Notes: generated from the sequence alone by a model not told the origin. DNA of 64,000 bases from Anaerolineaceae bacterium (GCA_002699125.1 PABI01000179.1:24652-88651), one strand, 5' to 3'; positions 41,006 to 50,181 are shown, numbered from the stretch's first letter. A program made the numbers and translations.

Positions 41006-41856
41006 CCGATTTGATGCGGGCGTTACGCTATCCATGGCAGGATGAGGGCTGGTTGGGCTACATGCTGCCGCTTGCCTTACTGCAACTTTTCCCCATTGTC
41101 GGTCAGATCATCCTCGTTGGCTATGGGCAAGCCGTCGCGCGGGCCACCTACAGCCAGCAGGGCAGTTTGCCGAGGCTGCAATTACGCCAGGCCTTCGTAG
41201 ATGGCTTACGCCTGGTTGCTGTCGGGTTGGTCTACTTCTTGCCAGTGATCCTGATGGTCCTGCTGGTATTGAGCTCCAGCGACCCGGCCAAAACCGAAAC
41301 GGCCGTTGGCGCAGTGGGTCTCATTTTACCTCTCATCATGGTCGTTTACATGCCCCTCAGCAGCGCGATTGGCAAGCGGCATCCGGCGCTTAAGCCGATT
41401 CTCTCCGTCCTCAGTACGATAGTCGGTATTGTCTTCGCCCTATTTATCATCTTGCGCCTGCGCGAACTATTTATTACAACGCTGCGAGGTGGCTTACAGC
41501 TCAGCGCACTACAGCCAAATGCAACTAACATGCCGCTGCTGCTCGTGGCGGCATTGCTGTTGGCATTCGTCACTGTTGCGCTGCTGGTGTCTGGCGTTCA
41601 GTTCGCCGTTACGGGTGGTGGGCTGCTCAATCCGAACGCCACGCTGCAATTGATGGTTGCCAAGCGCAGCCTGACCGGGCGCTTCGTTGGCATCGTCTGG
41701 TTGTTAATCGCAGGCACGTTGACGGTAGCGATGATCGGCTCATTGTTTTTGCTCTTGCCGGGACTGCTGCTGCTGGTCAGTGGCAGCGTGTCAATTTGGT
41801 TTCTGGCGGCACAATACGCAATGAAAATTGGTGTTGGGCCTTTGCTGGCTCGTTAG
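41002..41856 (+). CDS. DUF4013 multi-pass membrane protein
   Basis: 284 residues. The N-terminus MTDLMRALRYPWQDEGWLGYM matches the DUF4013 beginning, followed by five or six membrane helices. Its ATG overlaps the sulfotransferase stop by 4 nt, so expression is linked. The function of the domain is not established. Confidence 0.82.
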   Translation: MTDLMRALRYPWQDEGWLGYMLPLALLQLFPIVGQIILVGYGQAVARATYSQQGSLPRLQLRQAFVDGLRLVAVGLVYFLPVILMVLLVLSSSDPAKTETAVGAVGLILPLIMVVYMPLSSAIGKRHPALKPILSVLSTIVGIVFALFIILRLRELFITTLRGGLQLSALQPNATNMPLLLVAALLLAFVTVALLVSGVQFAVTGGGLLNPNATLQLMVAKRSLTGRFVGIVWLLIAGTLTVAMIGSLFLLLPGLLLLVSGSVSIWFLAAQYAMKIGVGPLLAR

Positions 41857-41939
41857 GTGAAAAGCCTTTTGAAACGGCCGTTTCACAGCCAATCTCAAAG
41901 GGCAACAGCAGGCTAATTTTTGTGTCGGTTGTAAGCTGG

Positions 41940-42446
41940 TTACACTTTTTCTCGGCCGTTAGCGCGCTGATTTGCCATTTCGTCAATTGAACCTGCCAAC
42001 ATTTCGGCAAATTCTTTGTTTTTTGCATTCAGGACACGGAGAGTCACTTTGGTAACTGGCTTTGGATTCACGTCAACAGGCAGCCAATAAGACTGTACGA
42101 TCATGCTTAGACTATGCCCAGGAAAGTCATAATGATAAGCATCTTCTTCGGATTTTCGATAAAAACGAATGTATTTGTTCTTAAACAGTGTGCGAAAGTC
42201 ACGTTCAATTTCCTCGTAATCGAATTTCAAGATACGTACCATCGAATTGGCAAAACAATTCTTGAGGATGAATGCCAACGAGACTCTTGTTATGGCAAAG
42301 ACAAGAATGAAAAATCCCCCCGCCACTTCTATTGCAAACCCGAGCAACAACAAGAGAATTATCAGCAAGAGGGAGACTACCGCTGAGATAGCCCAAACAA
42401 TAGGCTGGAAATAAATGTGCTGTTTTTGCCAACGAGAAGATCCCAT
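41940..42446 (-). CDS. Hypothetical membrane protein
   Basis: 168 residues. Two adjacent membrane helices near residues 15-40 and 42-62 (IVWAISAVVSLLLIILLLLL; FFILVFAITRVSLAFIL) are followed by an ~100-residue soluble domain (FDYEEIERDFRTLFKNKYIR, VTKVTLRVLNAKNKEFAEML). A perfect AAGGAGG site lies 7 nt before the ATG. No family recognised. The N-terminal pair of helices with a soluble tail resembles small sensor or PH-like membrane proteins, which is only an impression. Confidence 0.6.
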   Translation of the reverse strand: MGSSRWQKQHIYFQPIVWAISAVVSLLLIILLLLLGFAIEVAGGFFILVFAITRVSLAFILKNCFANSMVRILKFDYEEIERDFRTLFKNKYIRFYRKSEEDAYHYDFPGHSLSMIVQSYWLPVDVNPKPVTKVTLRVLNAKNKEFAEMLAGSIDEMANQRANGREKV

Positions 42447-42684
42447 CTTTAATCCTCCTTCTACTGAGCGAAAACAAAGTGTTGCACGCTGCTGTACTGT
42501 ACAAAATCATCTGAATGAAGCATGATGACTTTAATCAGTTCTCCGGCTAACAATAGTAACTTTTGATCTTTTCTCCACAGAACTGCACTCACAAAACAAT
42601 ATTACGACTGGCACTTGTTGGCTTTCAACTTTATTTGCATCCTGGCTTGAATCGCTTATGATCATAGAAATTCAAGGATACAGT

Positions 42685-42747
42685 GGTGCCTGGCACTGGT
42701 CGGTAAAGCTTCAGCCCGCCAATACCGTCTGACCAGTGCCAGGCACC
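42685..42747. repeat. GTGCCNGGCAC-family hairpin (copy 2)
   Basis: GGTGCCTGGCACTGGTC (42685-42701) and GACCAGTGCCAGGCACC (42731-42747) pair perfectly over 17 bp around a 29-nt loop. It shares the GTGCC/GGCAC core and the paired-arm layout with 20731-20794. It ends 26 bp before glnS. The other part of the 327-bp gap (42447-42684) shows no clear gene or strong promoter. Confidence 0.72.
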
Positions 42748-42773
42748 TTGACAGTCACCGAAAGGAACACACC

Positions 42774-44483
42774 ATGACCAAGATTGTTGATCCCGCCCCA
42801 GAGGCCAATGAAAATGACGCCCCCAGCGATTTTTTGCGGACCATGATTGCTGAGGATGTGGCCAACGGCCGTTTCGGCGGCAGAGTCCACACCCGATTTC
42901 CCCCTGAACCCAACGGCTATCTGCACATCGGCCACGCCAACGCCATCCACACCGACTTCAAAATTGCCGAAGAGTTTGGTGGCAAATGCAACCTACGCTT
43001 CGACGACACCAATCCCACCAAAGAAGAAACCGAATACGTGGAAGGCATCATGCACGACATCCGCTGGCTGGGCTACGATTGGGAAGACCGGCTTTTCTAC
43101 GCCTCCGACTACTTCGACCAGCTGTACGCGTGGGCCATTGATCTCATCAAAGAAGGCAAGGCGTACGTGGATGATTTGAGCCAGGAAGAAATGCGCGAAT
43201 ATCGCGGCACGCTCACCGAGCCGGGCAAAAACAGCCCGTACCGCGATCGCAGCGTTGCAGAAAACCTGGACCTGTTTGAGCGCATGAAAAATGGCGAATT
43301 TGATGAAGGCTCCCGCACGCTGCGGGCCAAAATCGACATGAGCTCGCCCATCATCAACATGCGCGATCCGGTCATGTACCGCATCCTCAACGCACCGCAC
43401 TGGCGCACTGGGGACAAATGGTGCATCTACCCCATGTACGACTGGGCCCACGGTCAATCAGACGCCATCGAGGGCATCACCCACTCGTTTTGCTCGCTGG
43501 AATACGTCAACCACCGGCCATTGTACGACTGGTTTCTGGACCAGATCGACATCGCCCACCATCCGCAGCAGATTGAATTCGGCCGTCTCAACGTTAGCCA
43601 TACCATCACCAGCAAGCGCAAGCTGATTCGGTTGGTGGAAGAAGGGCACGTCAACGGCTGGGATGACCCGCGCATGCCCACGCTGGCCGGGCTGCGGCGG
43701 CGTGGCTATCCACCGGCGGCCATTCGCAACTTCCAGGATATGGTGGGCATGGCCCGCTACAATCGCACGGTGGACATGGCCATGCTGGAAGCGGCCGTTC
43801 GCGACGAGCTTAATTCACATGCCCCCCGAGCGATGGCCGTGTTATGGCCGTTGCGCGTTATCGTCACCAATTATCCGGAAGACAAAGAGGAATGGTTCGA
43901 TATCCCGGTTTATCCACAAGACAAAGAGAGCACCACGACCCGGCAGGTTCCGTTTAGCCGCGAACTGTTCATCGAGCAGGATGATTATATGGAAAACGCG
44001 CCCAAAAAGTTCTACCGCCTCAGCGAAGGGCGCGAGGTGCGTTTCCTGGGAGCCTACCTGCTCACGCTAACAGAAACGATCAAGGATGACGAGGGCAACG
44101 TGGTGGAGCTGCACTGCACCTACGATCCGGAAACGAGCGGGGGAAATGTGCCGGACGGCCGTAAAGTTAAAGGCACCATCCACTGGGTCTCTGCCCCGCA
44201 CGCCCTCACCGCCGAGCTGCGCCAGTACGACGTGCTGTTCAACCGCGCCGAGCCGGAAGAAATAGACGAAGAAGGCCAGGATTTCACCGACAACCTGAAT
44301 CCGCACAATCTGGAAATTTTGGGTAATGCTAAAGTAGAACCAAGCCTCGCCTTCGCCGAAGATGGCCAAAGCTTCCAGTTCATGCGCCAGGGCTACTACG
44401 CCAAAGACCCAGACAGCACTGAGGACCATCCCGTCTTCAACCTCACCGTCGCCCTACGCGACTCCTGGGCCAAGGTGAAATAA
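42774..44483 (+). CDS. glnS: Glutamine--tRNA ligase
   Basis: 569 residues. This class I synthetase charges tRNA-Gln. The HIGH motif is in FPPEPNGYLHIGHANAI near residues 42-58, and TSKRKLIRL holds the KMSKS-equivalent. The glutamine-specific DWAHGQSDAIEGITHS and YDWFLDQI segments are present. The C-terminal anticodon-binding beta barrels extend to the end. A direct GlnRS implies that this species does not depend only on the Glu-tRNA amidation route. The start has an AAAGGA site. A single 17-bp hairpin lies upstream. Confidence 0.96.
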   Translation: MTKIVDPAPEANENDAPSDFLRTMIAEDVANGRFGGRVHTRFPPEPNGYLHIGHANAIHTDFKIAEEFGGKCNLRFDDTNPTKEETEYVEGIMHDIRWLGYDWEDRLFYASDYFDQLYAWAIDLIKEGKAYVDDLSQEEMREYRGTLTEPGKNSPYRDRSVAENLDLFERMKNGEFDEGSRTLRAKIDMSSPIINMRDPVMYRILNAPHWRTGDKWCIYPMYDWAHGQSDAIEGITHSFCSLEYVNHRPLYDWFLDQIDIAHHPQQIEFGRLNVSHTITSKRKLIRLVEEGHVNGWDDPRMPTLAGLRRRGYPPAAIRNFQDMVGMARYNRTVDMAMLEAAVRDELNSHAPRAMAVLWPLRVIVTNYPEDKEEWFDIPVYPQDKESTTTRQVPFSRELFIEQDDYMENAPKKFYRLSEGREVRFLGAYLLTLTETIKDDEGNVVELHCTYDPETSGGNVPDGRKVKGTIHWVSAPHALTAELRQYDVLFNRAEPEEIDEEGQDFTDNLNPHNLEILGNAKVEPSLAFAEDGQSFQFMRQGYYAKDPDSTEDHPVFNLTVALRDSWAKVK

Positions 44484-44485
44484 AA

Positions 44486-44519
44486 GGTAGTAGGGGCAGG
44501 TCTAAGACCAGCGCCTACC
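44486..44519. repeat. Short relative of the GTAGGGGCAG repeat
   Basis: Between glnS and hslO: GGTAG/CTACC outer bases and a GGTCT/AGACC inner pair, with the GTAGGGGCAG start as in 14583-14640. Pairing is imperfect; it is offered as a degenerate copy. Confidence 0.4.
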
Positions 44520-44537
44520 CTGCAATGAGGTAAACCT

Positions 44538-45407
44538 GTGGAAGATCATTTAGTGCGCGCCCTGGCTAGAGAAGCCGGGGTGCGGGTGATTGTTACGGCC
44601 AACACCGGGCTGGCGCTGGAAGCCGCCGACCGGCACGGCACGTTTCCCATTGCCGGCATCGCCCTGGCCCACGCCCTTACCGGCGCGGCACTGATGGGCG
44701 CGCTGCTCAAGACGCGGCAGCGCATCGCCATGAAGTTTGAAGGTTCCGGCCCGCTGCAAAAAATATTGGTGGAGTCAGACAATAACGGCCGTATCCGCGG
44801 CTACGTCTCCCAACCGATGATCGATCTACCTGATCTGGATCATGATCATATCGCTGCCGCTTTGGGCGACACCGGCCTGCTAACCATTGTAAAAGACACT
44901 GGACTGCCCGAGCTGTCTGAAAGCACCGTACCACTGGGCAGCGGCGACATCGCCGCCGAGCTCACCTTTTTCCTCACCCAATCTGAGCAAATCCCCTCGC
45001 TCATCGATATCAGCCACACGATTGACGCTGAGGGCACCCTGCAAACCACAGGCGGCCTGTTGATTCAGGCGCTGCCACCCTACGAATCCGACATCGTGCA
45101 CCAGCTACGCCACAACACGCAGGAGCTGCCCCCTGTGGCCGATTTGCTCAGCAGCGGCAAAACGCCGCAAGAGATTGTGGCCCTGCTGTTTGGGGAAATG
45201 CCATATAAGATTTTGGAGGAACGGCCGTTGCACTTCCAATGTGGCTGCAGCCGCTCCCGCAGCGAACAGGCTCTCATCTCCCTCGGTGCCGAAGAACTGC
45301 GCCAGATCATCGCCACTGAAGGGGAAACCATCGTCGATTGTCACTTTTGCCATGAACAATATCTTTTCAGCCGCGAAGACCTGGAAGCACTGATAGAAAC
45401 GATGTAG
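44538..45407 (+). CDS. hslO: Hsp33 redox-regulated chaperone
   Basis: 289 residues. The zinc-binding redox switch is visible near the C-terminus: CGC at residues 235-237 (HFQCGCSRS) and CHFC at residues 268-271. On oxidation, disulfides form and the protein holds unfolded proteins in the cytoplasm. The start is GTG at 44538, preceded by GAGG at 7-nt spacing. It lies 3 nt before the next gene, a histidine kinase on the same strand, so the two may be co-transcribed. Confidence 0.95.
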   Translation: MEDHLVRALAREAGVRVIVTANTGLALEAADRHGTFPIAGIALAHALTGAALMGALLKTRQRIAMKFEGSGPLQKILVESDNNGRIRGYVSQPMIDLPDLDHDHIAAALGDTGLLTIVKDTGLPELSESTVPLGSGDIAAELTFFLTQSEQIPSLIDISHTIDAEGTLQTTGGLLIQALPPYESDIVHQLRHNTQELPPVADLLSSGKTPQEIVALLFGEMPYKILEERPLHFQCGCSRSRSEQALISLGAEELRQIIATEGETIVDCHFCHEQYLFSREDLEALIETM

Positions 45408-45410
45408 CGA

Positions 45411-46658
45411 ATGAGCCAACAGACAGAGATCACCCGCGCCTCACCCGAAACCATCATGGCCGACCAGATTCACGCCAACGAGCGCTTTACCGGCGTTGGC
45501 GTGAATGTGGTGGTGATCGCTCTGGCGGTGGTTGCTTTGTTGCCCCTGCTCTTTTCTACCAATTTTTGGGCACTGCCTATCTGGAAAATCGTCCTGACGC
45601 TGCTGCTTTGGGGATTGTATGTCTTTAACGGCACCAGCGGCATGATGCTGCATGAGCGCTTTTTGCATCTGCCCCTCGCTTCTTTTCTTTACTTTGGCCT
45701 ACAAATTGGCATTGTGGGCGGCTTGCTGTTTCTCACACGCGGCTCCAGCGGTACCATCTGGATATTGATTCTGCCTGTTGCCGCCCAAAGCTTATCACTC
45801 AGCTGGCCTTTTACGGCCGTTGTCAATCTAATCTTGTTGGGGCTTATCTGGATTGCCTATTTCCTGGACCTATCATGGCAAGATACGCTCATCAGCCTGC
45901 TTTCTATTGGCGCATCGATGGCTTTTACCGTCATTTTTACCAGCATTGCCGTGCGTGAAAGCAGCGCCCGCAGCGAGATCCAGCGGCTAGCCACCGATCT
46001 GCGCCAGGCCAATCACCGTCTGGCTGAATACGCCGCCCAAGTGGAAGAGCTGGCCACGATGCGCGAGCGCAACCGGGTCGCCCGCGAAATCCACGACAAT
46101 CTGGGCCATTACCTGACGGTGGTCAACGTGCAAATCGAAGCGGCCAAAACCGTTATGAACAGCCAGCCGGACAAGGCGCAAGATGCCCTGGACAAAGCAC
46201 AAAATCTCACGCAAGAAGGGCTGGCCGCCGTGCGCCGCTCCGTAAGTGCCCTGCGCGAATCACCGTTGGAAAGCCAGACCCTGGCTGAAGCGCTGGCGGC
46301 CCTGGCCGCGGAACTGCGGGAAGCCGGTTTGGTAGCCGAACTAACCATTGAGGGCGAGCCGGCCAACCCCGATCCCAAAGTTGAGCTAACCCTGTACCGC
46401 GCCGTGCAGGAAGGGCTAACCAATGTGCGCAAACACGCCCGCGCCTCCCGCGTTGATATCTGGCTGCGCTACTTGTCAGACCAAACCGTTCTCACCGTGC
46501 AAGACAACGGCGTTGGCGCAGATTTGACCGATGCGCGCCACGGCCGTTTCGGTCTCATCGGCATTCAAGAACGGGTGCAGCTGCTGGACGGCCGTATGGA
46601 AATACAAACCGCCCCGCAGCAAGGCTTCCAGTTCACCATTACCTTGCCCAACACCTAA
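45411..46658 (+). CDS. NarX-type sensor histidine kinase (HisKA_3), no adjacent regulator
   Basis: 415 residues. Five or six membrane helices fill the first ~180 residues (VGVNVVVIALAVVALLPLLF and following). The H-box is ERNRVAREIHDNLGHYL, and the HATPase shows GLTNVRKHARASRVDIW and DNGVGADL with FGLIGIQER. The membrane input is short on external loops. No response regulator lies next to it; the lone NarL-type regulator at 3253-3888 is of the right class but distant. The gene follows hslO by 3 nt. Confidence 0.92.
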   Translation: MSQQTEITRASPETIMADQIHANERFTGVGVNVVVIALAVVALLPLLFSTNFWALPIWKIVLTLLLWGLYVFNGTSGMMLHERFLHLPLASFLYFGLQIGIVGGLLFLTRGSSGTIWILILPVAAQSLSLSWPFTAVVNLILLGLIWIAYFLDLSWQDTLISLLSIGASMAFTVIFTSIAVRESSARSEIQRLATDLRQANHRLAEYAAQVEELATMRERNRVAREIHDNLGHYLTVVNVQIEAAKTVMNSQPDKAQDALDKAQNLTQEGLAAVRRSVSALRESPLESQTLAEALAALAAELREAGLVAELTIEGEPANPDPKVELTLYRAVQEGLTNVRKHARASRVDIWLRYLSDQTVLTVQDNGVGADLTDARHGRFGLIGIQERVQLLDGRMEIQTAPQQGFQFTITLPNT

Positions 46659-46667
46659 AACCTCAAC

Positions 46668-46798
46668 TTGTCATGCTGAGCGCAGCGAAGCATCCCTGAA
46701 ACCTGAGCACTGTGAAGTCCTTGCTCATTAACAAGAGCTTCATCAAGCACAGTTTAGAGGGATTCTTCATTTCGCTGCGCTCCATTCAGAATGACAAA
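46668..46798. repeat. MITE-like pair of inverted CTGAGCGCAGCGAAG repeats
   Basis: The segment beginning TTGTCATGCTGAGCGCAGCG ends with an inverted, slightly longer copy reading toward TTCGCTGCGCTCC and AATGACAA. The two ends enclose about 60 bp, giving about 131 bp with long terminal inverted repeats and no gene. GCTGAGCGCAGCGAAG-type elements are known as dispersed sequences in many environmental bacteria. It lies between the convergent kinase and glycosidase-like genes. Confidence 0.6.
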
Positions 46799-46810
46799 TA
46801 TACGGCGCAG

Positions 46811-47974
46811 CTACTGGCTTAATTCTTGCCAGGCGTAAAAGGCAGGGCGCGGGGTGAGGTCCGGGTTGATGAGGCTGTAGCCGCCCATTTCGTCGGTGGG
46901 GGAACGGCCGTATACCAGATTCCACACCGTAAACAGCTCTACCCAGGGCCACTCCGCAGCCGCGCGCGCCCGGGCCGCCAGCAAATAGTCCGCTTGCTGC
47001 ACTTCAGAGACGGCGGGCTGGCTGCCGTCAGCCACGGTGTAGCCCAGCTCCGTAATCCAGACCGATTTGGCCACACCCGCCGCCTGCATAATTTCATAAA
47101 CCTGCTCGATGCGCCCCAAATTGAGGTTGTTATGAACATCATCCGGGGCATCCGGCGACAGGCCAAAACCATAGGCATGAACCGCCAGCACATCAACACA
47201 GTCCGCCATCCCCACGGCAAAAAGCTGTTGCCAAAAAACGCGATCGTCCACGGCACGGGGCGAAATCTCATTGGTGGGAGCCAATCCGCCACCTACGACC
47301 AGCGCCTGCGGATCAGCAGTGCGAATGCGGCGGAAGGCGACGCCCAACACACCCACGTAATCCGCCGGATCAGCCACCCAGCCGTCAAACGAAGCCCAGT
47401 GTTCTTCTAAATTTCCTCCAGAGCGGCTCCATTCGGCGGCTAGATTGGGTTCGTTCCAGATGATGTAGCCCAAAATTTGCCCCTGGTAGCGAGTAGCAGC
47501 GGCCGTTACAAAATCAGCATAGGCCGCCAGGTCAAACGGCAGCCCGGCTGGATCGGTTTGCACGGCCCAGGCCGGAGGCATGTCCAGCCGCAGCACCAGG
47601 TTCAACCCACGCTGCCGCACCGTCTGCACCAAAGCATCGGCCGCCGCCCACTCAAACTGTCCCGGAGCCAGATGCACGTCGCGCCAGGGCAGCACCTGCA
47701 CAATCGTGTCGAAGCCTGCTTCAGCGGCCAGATCCACAATCGCTTCATCCACAAACAAGGTGTGGACGGCGTAGCGCGGCGCGGGCGTTTCAGATGAGGT
47801 GATGGTTGCAGGGGAAACGGCCGTTTCTGCCCCAGCCACAAATTCCCCAAAGCGTTCACAGGCGTTGGCGATGGGCGTGGGGCTGGGAACGGCCGTTGGC
47901 GTTGGCGCAACAACTGTTACTGACTGGCAGGCAATCAATCCCCACAGCAGAAACAGCCACACAAAACGTTTCAT
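46811..47974 (-). CDS. Glycoside-hydrolase-like lipoprotein (clan A TIM barrel)
   Basis: 387 residues. The signal peptide ends at LWGLIACQS, a lipobox with Cys16, and is followed by a Thr/Pro-rich linker (APTPTAVPSPTP). The barrel carries IIWNEPNLA (acid/base Glu) and VWITELGYTV (nucleophile Glu), as in clan A hydrolases such as GH39/GH5. It is paralogous to the gene at 3959-5446 but shorter, lacking the C-terminal beta module. The substrate is unknown; plant- or microbe-derived beta-glycans are plausible. Confidence 0.78.
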   Translation of the reverse strand: MKRFVWLFLLWGLIACQSVTVVAPTPTAVPSPTPIANACERFGEFVAGAETAVSPATITSSETPAPRYAVHTLFVDEAIVDLAAEAGFDTIVQVLPWRDVHLAPGQFEWAAADALVQTVRQRGLNLVLRLDMPPAWAVQTDPAGLPFDLAAYADFVTAAATRYQGQILGYIIWNEPNLAAEWSRSGGNLEEHWASFDGWVADPADYVGVLGVAFRRIRTADPQALVVGGGLAPTNEISPRAVDDRVFWQQLFAVGMADCVDVLAVHAYGFGLSPDAPDDVHNNLNLGRIEQVYEIMQAAGVAKSVWITELGYTVADGSQPAVSEVQQADYLLAARARAAAEWPWVELFTVWNLVYGRSPTDEMGGYSLINPDLTPRPAFYAWQELSQ

Positions 47975-48368
47975 GCCCGTAGCCTACCAGATTTCGCCGG
48001 CAAGGACGGCACGATCAACAAACGATTCACCACCTCCTCAGACCAAATGCAGGGGCGGGACAGGCGGCGTCAAAATCCTACCAAACAAAACGTCGTTGCC
48101 CCGCCTGTCTCACCCTCTGTGGTTCAAATTGGGTGAGACGGCACGGAAGCGCGACCAAACGTGCGCCGCAGACCTTAGCCGCACCGTCCCACCCCTACCA
48201 AAATTTGCGGGCAATGGGTCTACAGACGGAGGCGCTTTGGTCCTCTGGTCCGATGTGGCAATGTGGCATATCTCCTAAACTAAAGGCAATTGACAAGCAA
48301 GCAGCCACAGATTTCAAAGATTCAATCTGCGTAATCTGCGCAATCTGTGGAAACCCAGGAGTGGAATC
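47975..48368. other. Intergenic region with palindromic repeats
   Basis: 394 bp between two divergent genes. GACAGGCGG (48059-48067) pairs with CCGCCTGTC (48101-48109), and a GCAGATT-type word palindrome lies at 48305-48350 (CCACAGATT to AATCTGTGG). No convincing gene is seen; a 159-residue frame (47799-48278) has no ribosome site and mostly overlaps the lipoprotein gene. Confidence 0.45.
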
Positions 48369-49265
48369 ATGAGTAGAATCGTTTTACAGACCGATAATCT
48401 AAGCAAAAATTTTGGCGAGGTAACGGCCGTTCAATCCGTGAACTTGCGCGTGCAGCAAGGGGAAGTGTTTGGCTTCCTCGGCCCCAACGGCGCGGGCAAA
48501 ACCACCACCATCGGCATGGTGTTAGGGCTGATTCATCCCACGGAAGGCAGCATCACCCTGTTCGATCAGCCGGTGTCACCCAACCAAAATCGGGGGCTGA
48601 AACAGGTTGGCTCGCTTGTGGGTGCACCGGCGCTGGTCCCGTATCTGACGGCGCGAGAAAATTTACAGCTCATTGCCAGGCTGCATCCTGAGGTAGAAAA
48701 CGGCCGTATCGACGAAGTGCTGGAACTGGTGGGCCTCACCCACGCTGCCAGGCGCAAAGTACAGGGCTTTTCCACCGGCATGAAGCAGCGGTTGGGACTC
48801 GGTGCAGCTCTGCTGCATCGCCCTACGCTCATCATTCTGGATGAGCCGACCAACGGACTGGACCCCGCCGGCATGCGCGAAGTGCGCACCCTTATCCGCC
48901 AGCTGGCCGACGACGGCATTACCGTCTTCCTCAGCAGCCATCTGCTGCACGAGGTGGAGCAGGTGTGCGATCGCATCGCCGTCATTCGCCAGGGCGCAAT
49001 CGTGGCCCAGGGCGCGGTAGAAGAACTGCTCAGCCAGAGCGGCCAATCCGTCAAGCTAAAAGTCAAAAATCCGGCCAAAGCCGGCGAACTGCTGGCCCAG
49101 CTGCCCGAGGCTACCCAGATTCAAACCAACGGCGCGTACGTGCAGGTAAGCGGGATAGAAAGCGAAAAGGCCGTAGCCCACCTCACCCAAAACGGCATCA
49201 TCCCCAGCGAGGTGACGAGCCAAAAATCAGATTTGGAAAGCCTGTTTCTGGAATTAACAAAATAG
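48369..49265 (+). CDS. ABC-2-type exporter ATP-binding protein
   Basis: 298 residues. Walker A is GPNGAGKTTTIG, the signature is FSTGMKQRLGLG, Walker B is LIILDEPTNGLDPAG, and the switch is HLLHEVEQV; it is of the lipid/antibiotic exporter (DrrA/CcmA-like) class. It pairs with the permease at 49318 after a hairpin. A kinase/regulator pair follows, an arrangement often seen with stress-responsive exporters. ATG 48369 lies just after AGGAGTGGAATC. Confidence 0.94.
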   Translation: MSRIVLQTDNLSKNFGEVTAVQSVNLRVQQGEVFGFLGPNGAGKTTTIGMVLGLIHPTEGSITLFDQPVSPNQNRGLKQVGSLVGAPALVPYLTARENLQLIARLHPEVENGRIDEVLELVGLTHAARRKVQGFSTGMKQRLGLGAALLHRPTLIILDEPTNGLDPAGMREVRTLIRQLADDGITVFLSSHLLHEVEQVCDRIAVIRQGAIVAQGAVEELLSQSGQSVKLKVKNPAKAGELLAQLPEATQIQTNGAYVQVSGIESEKAVAHLTQNGIIPSEVTSQKSDLESLFLELTK

Positions 49266-49299
49266 CATGAGTGGCTGGCACAAGGACCAGCCACTCATG
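49266..49299 (+). terminator. Hairpin between ATPase and permease genes
   Basis: CATGAGTGGCTGG (49266-49278) pairs perfectly with CCAGCCACTCATG (49287-49299), a 13-bp stem with an 8-nt loop. It starts 1 nt after the ATPase stop. There is no T-run, so attenuation or mRNA protection is more likely than termination. Confidence 0.65.
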
Positions 49300-49317
49300 A
49301 ATAGCAAGGAGAACCTC

Positions 49318-50175
49318 ATGTTTTGGCAAATGGTATCTGTTGAACAAAAGAAATTAACACGCCGCAAGATTTTGTGGATTGAGTTGGCAGTGGTGGCGGC
49401 TGCGGCCGTTTTTATCCCGCTCGTAATTTACATGGCCAGCCAATCAGACAGTAGCAACGTGGTCATCACTACTGATGGTCCGGTAGACGACATGTTCACC
49501 TGGCCCTCGGCGCTGAACCTGGGTATCGGCCTGGCTTCCGGCGGCGGTTTGGGCGGCTTGCTCATCGTGATTTTGATTGGCACGCTGACGGCGCAGGAGT
49601 ATGGCTGGCGCACGATGCAGCTGTGGCTGAGCAATGGCATCTCCCGCCCGGTATTGCTGCTGGCTAAGTTTGCCATCGTTCTGCTACCTGCCCTACTTTT
49701 TGTGCTGGCACCTTTTGTAACGGGCGCGTTGACCACGGCCGTTTTCACCCAAAACCTCCAGGGCAGTCTGCCCTTTGCTGAGGTGGATTGGTGGCAGGCG
49801 GCATTGAGCGTCCTGCGCACGGCTTACACGTTGCTGCCCTACGCGGCACTCACCTTCTTGCTGGCCGTCGCCAGCCGCTCTACGGTGGCAGCCGTGGGTG
49901 GTGGATTGGCCTTCACACTGCTCATTGAAGGCGTGTTGATGCAGCTTTTGGGTCTGGTGGGGGGCACTTGGGCCAAAGTTGGCCAATATCTACCCGCCGG
50001 ATTGAGCAACAGCCTGGCTGCTCTCAACCGGGTAAGCGCCGAGGCCGGCAGCAGTTTGGTGACCCCGGCAGGTGGCGTGGGTGCGGAAACGGCCGTTATC
50101 GGCATTGCCCTCTACACCCTTTTGTTTGTGGGGTTGGCCGTTCTGGCCTTCCGCCGGCAAGATTTAACCGGCTAA
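49318..50175 (+). CDS. ABC-2-type exporter permease
   Basis: 285 residues from the ATG at 49318, which has AAGGAG 6 nt upstream; a longer frame from 49267 runs through the hairpin. Six membrane helices are apparent: ILWIELAVVAAAAVFIPLVI near the start, then a block with LLIVILIGTLTAQE, and GIALYTLLFVGLAVLAF at the end. It forms the membrane part of the exporter with 48369-49265. A terminator at 50182-50213 follows. Confidence 0.9.
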   Translation: MFWQMVSVEQKKLTRRKILWIELAVVAAAAVFIPLVIYMASQSDSSNVVITTDGPVDDMFTWPSALNLGIGLASGGGLGGLLIVILIGTLTAQEYGWRTMQLWLSNGISRPVLLLAKFAIVLLPALLFVLAPFVTGALTTAVFTQNLQGSLPFAEVDWWQAALSVLRTAYTLLPYAALTFLLAVASRSTVAAVGGGLAFTLLIEGVLMQLLGLVGGTWAKVGQYLPAGLSNSLAALNRVSAEAGSSLVTPAGGVGAETAVIGIALYTLLFVGLAVLAFRRQDLTG

Positions 50176-50181
50176 CATGGT

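Noticed and set aside
47799..48278. 159-residue frame at the lipoprotein gene start
   Set aside because: It overlaps the signal peptide region of a solid gene, lacks a ribosome site, and runs into palindromic repeats.
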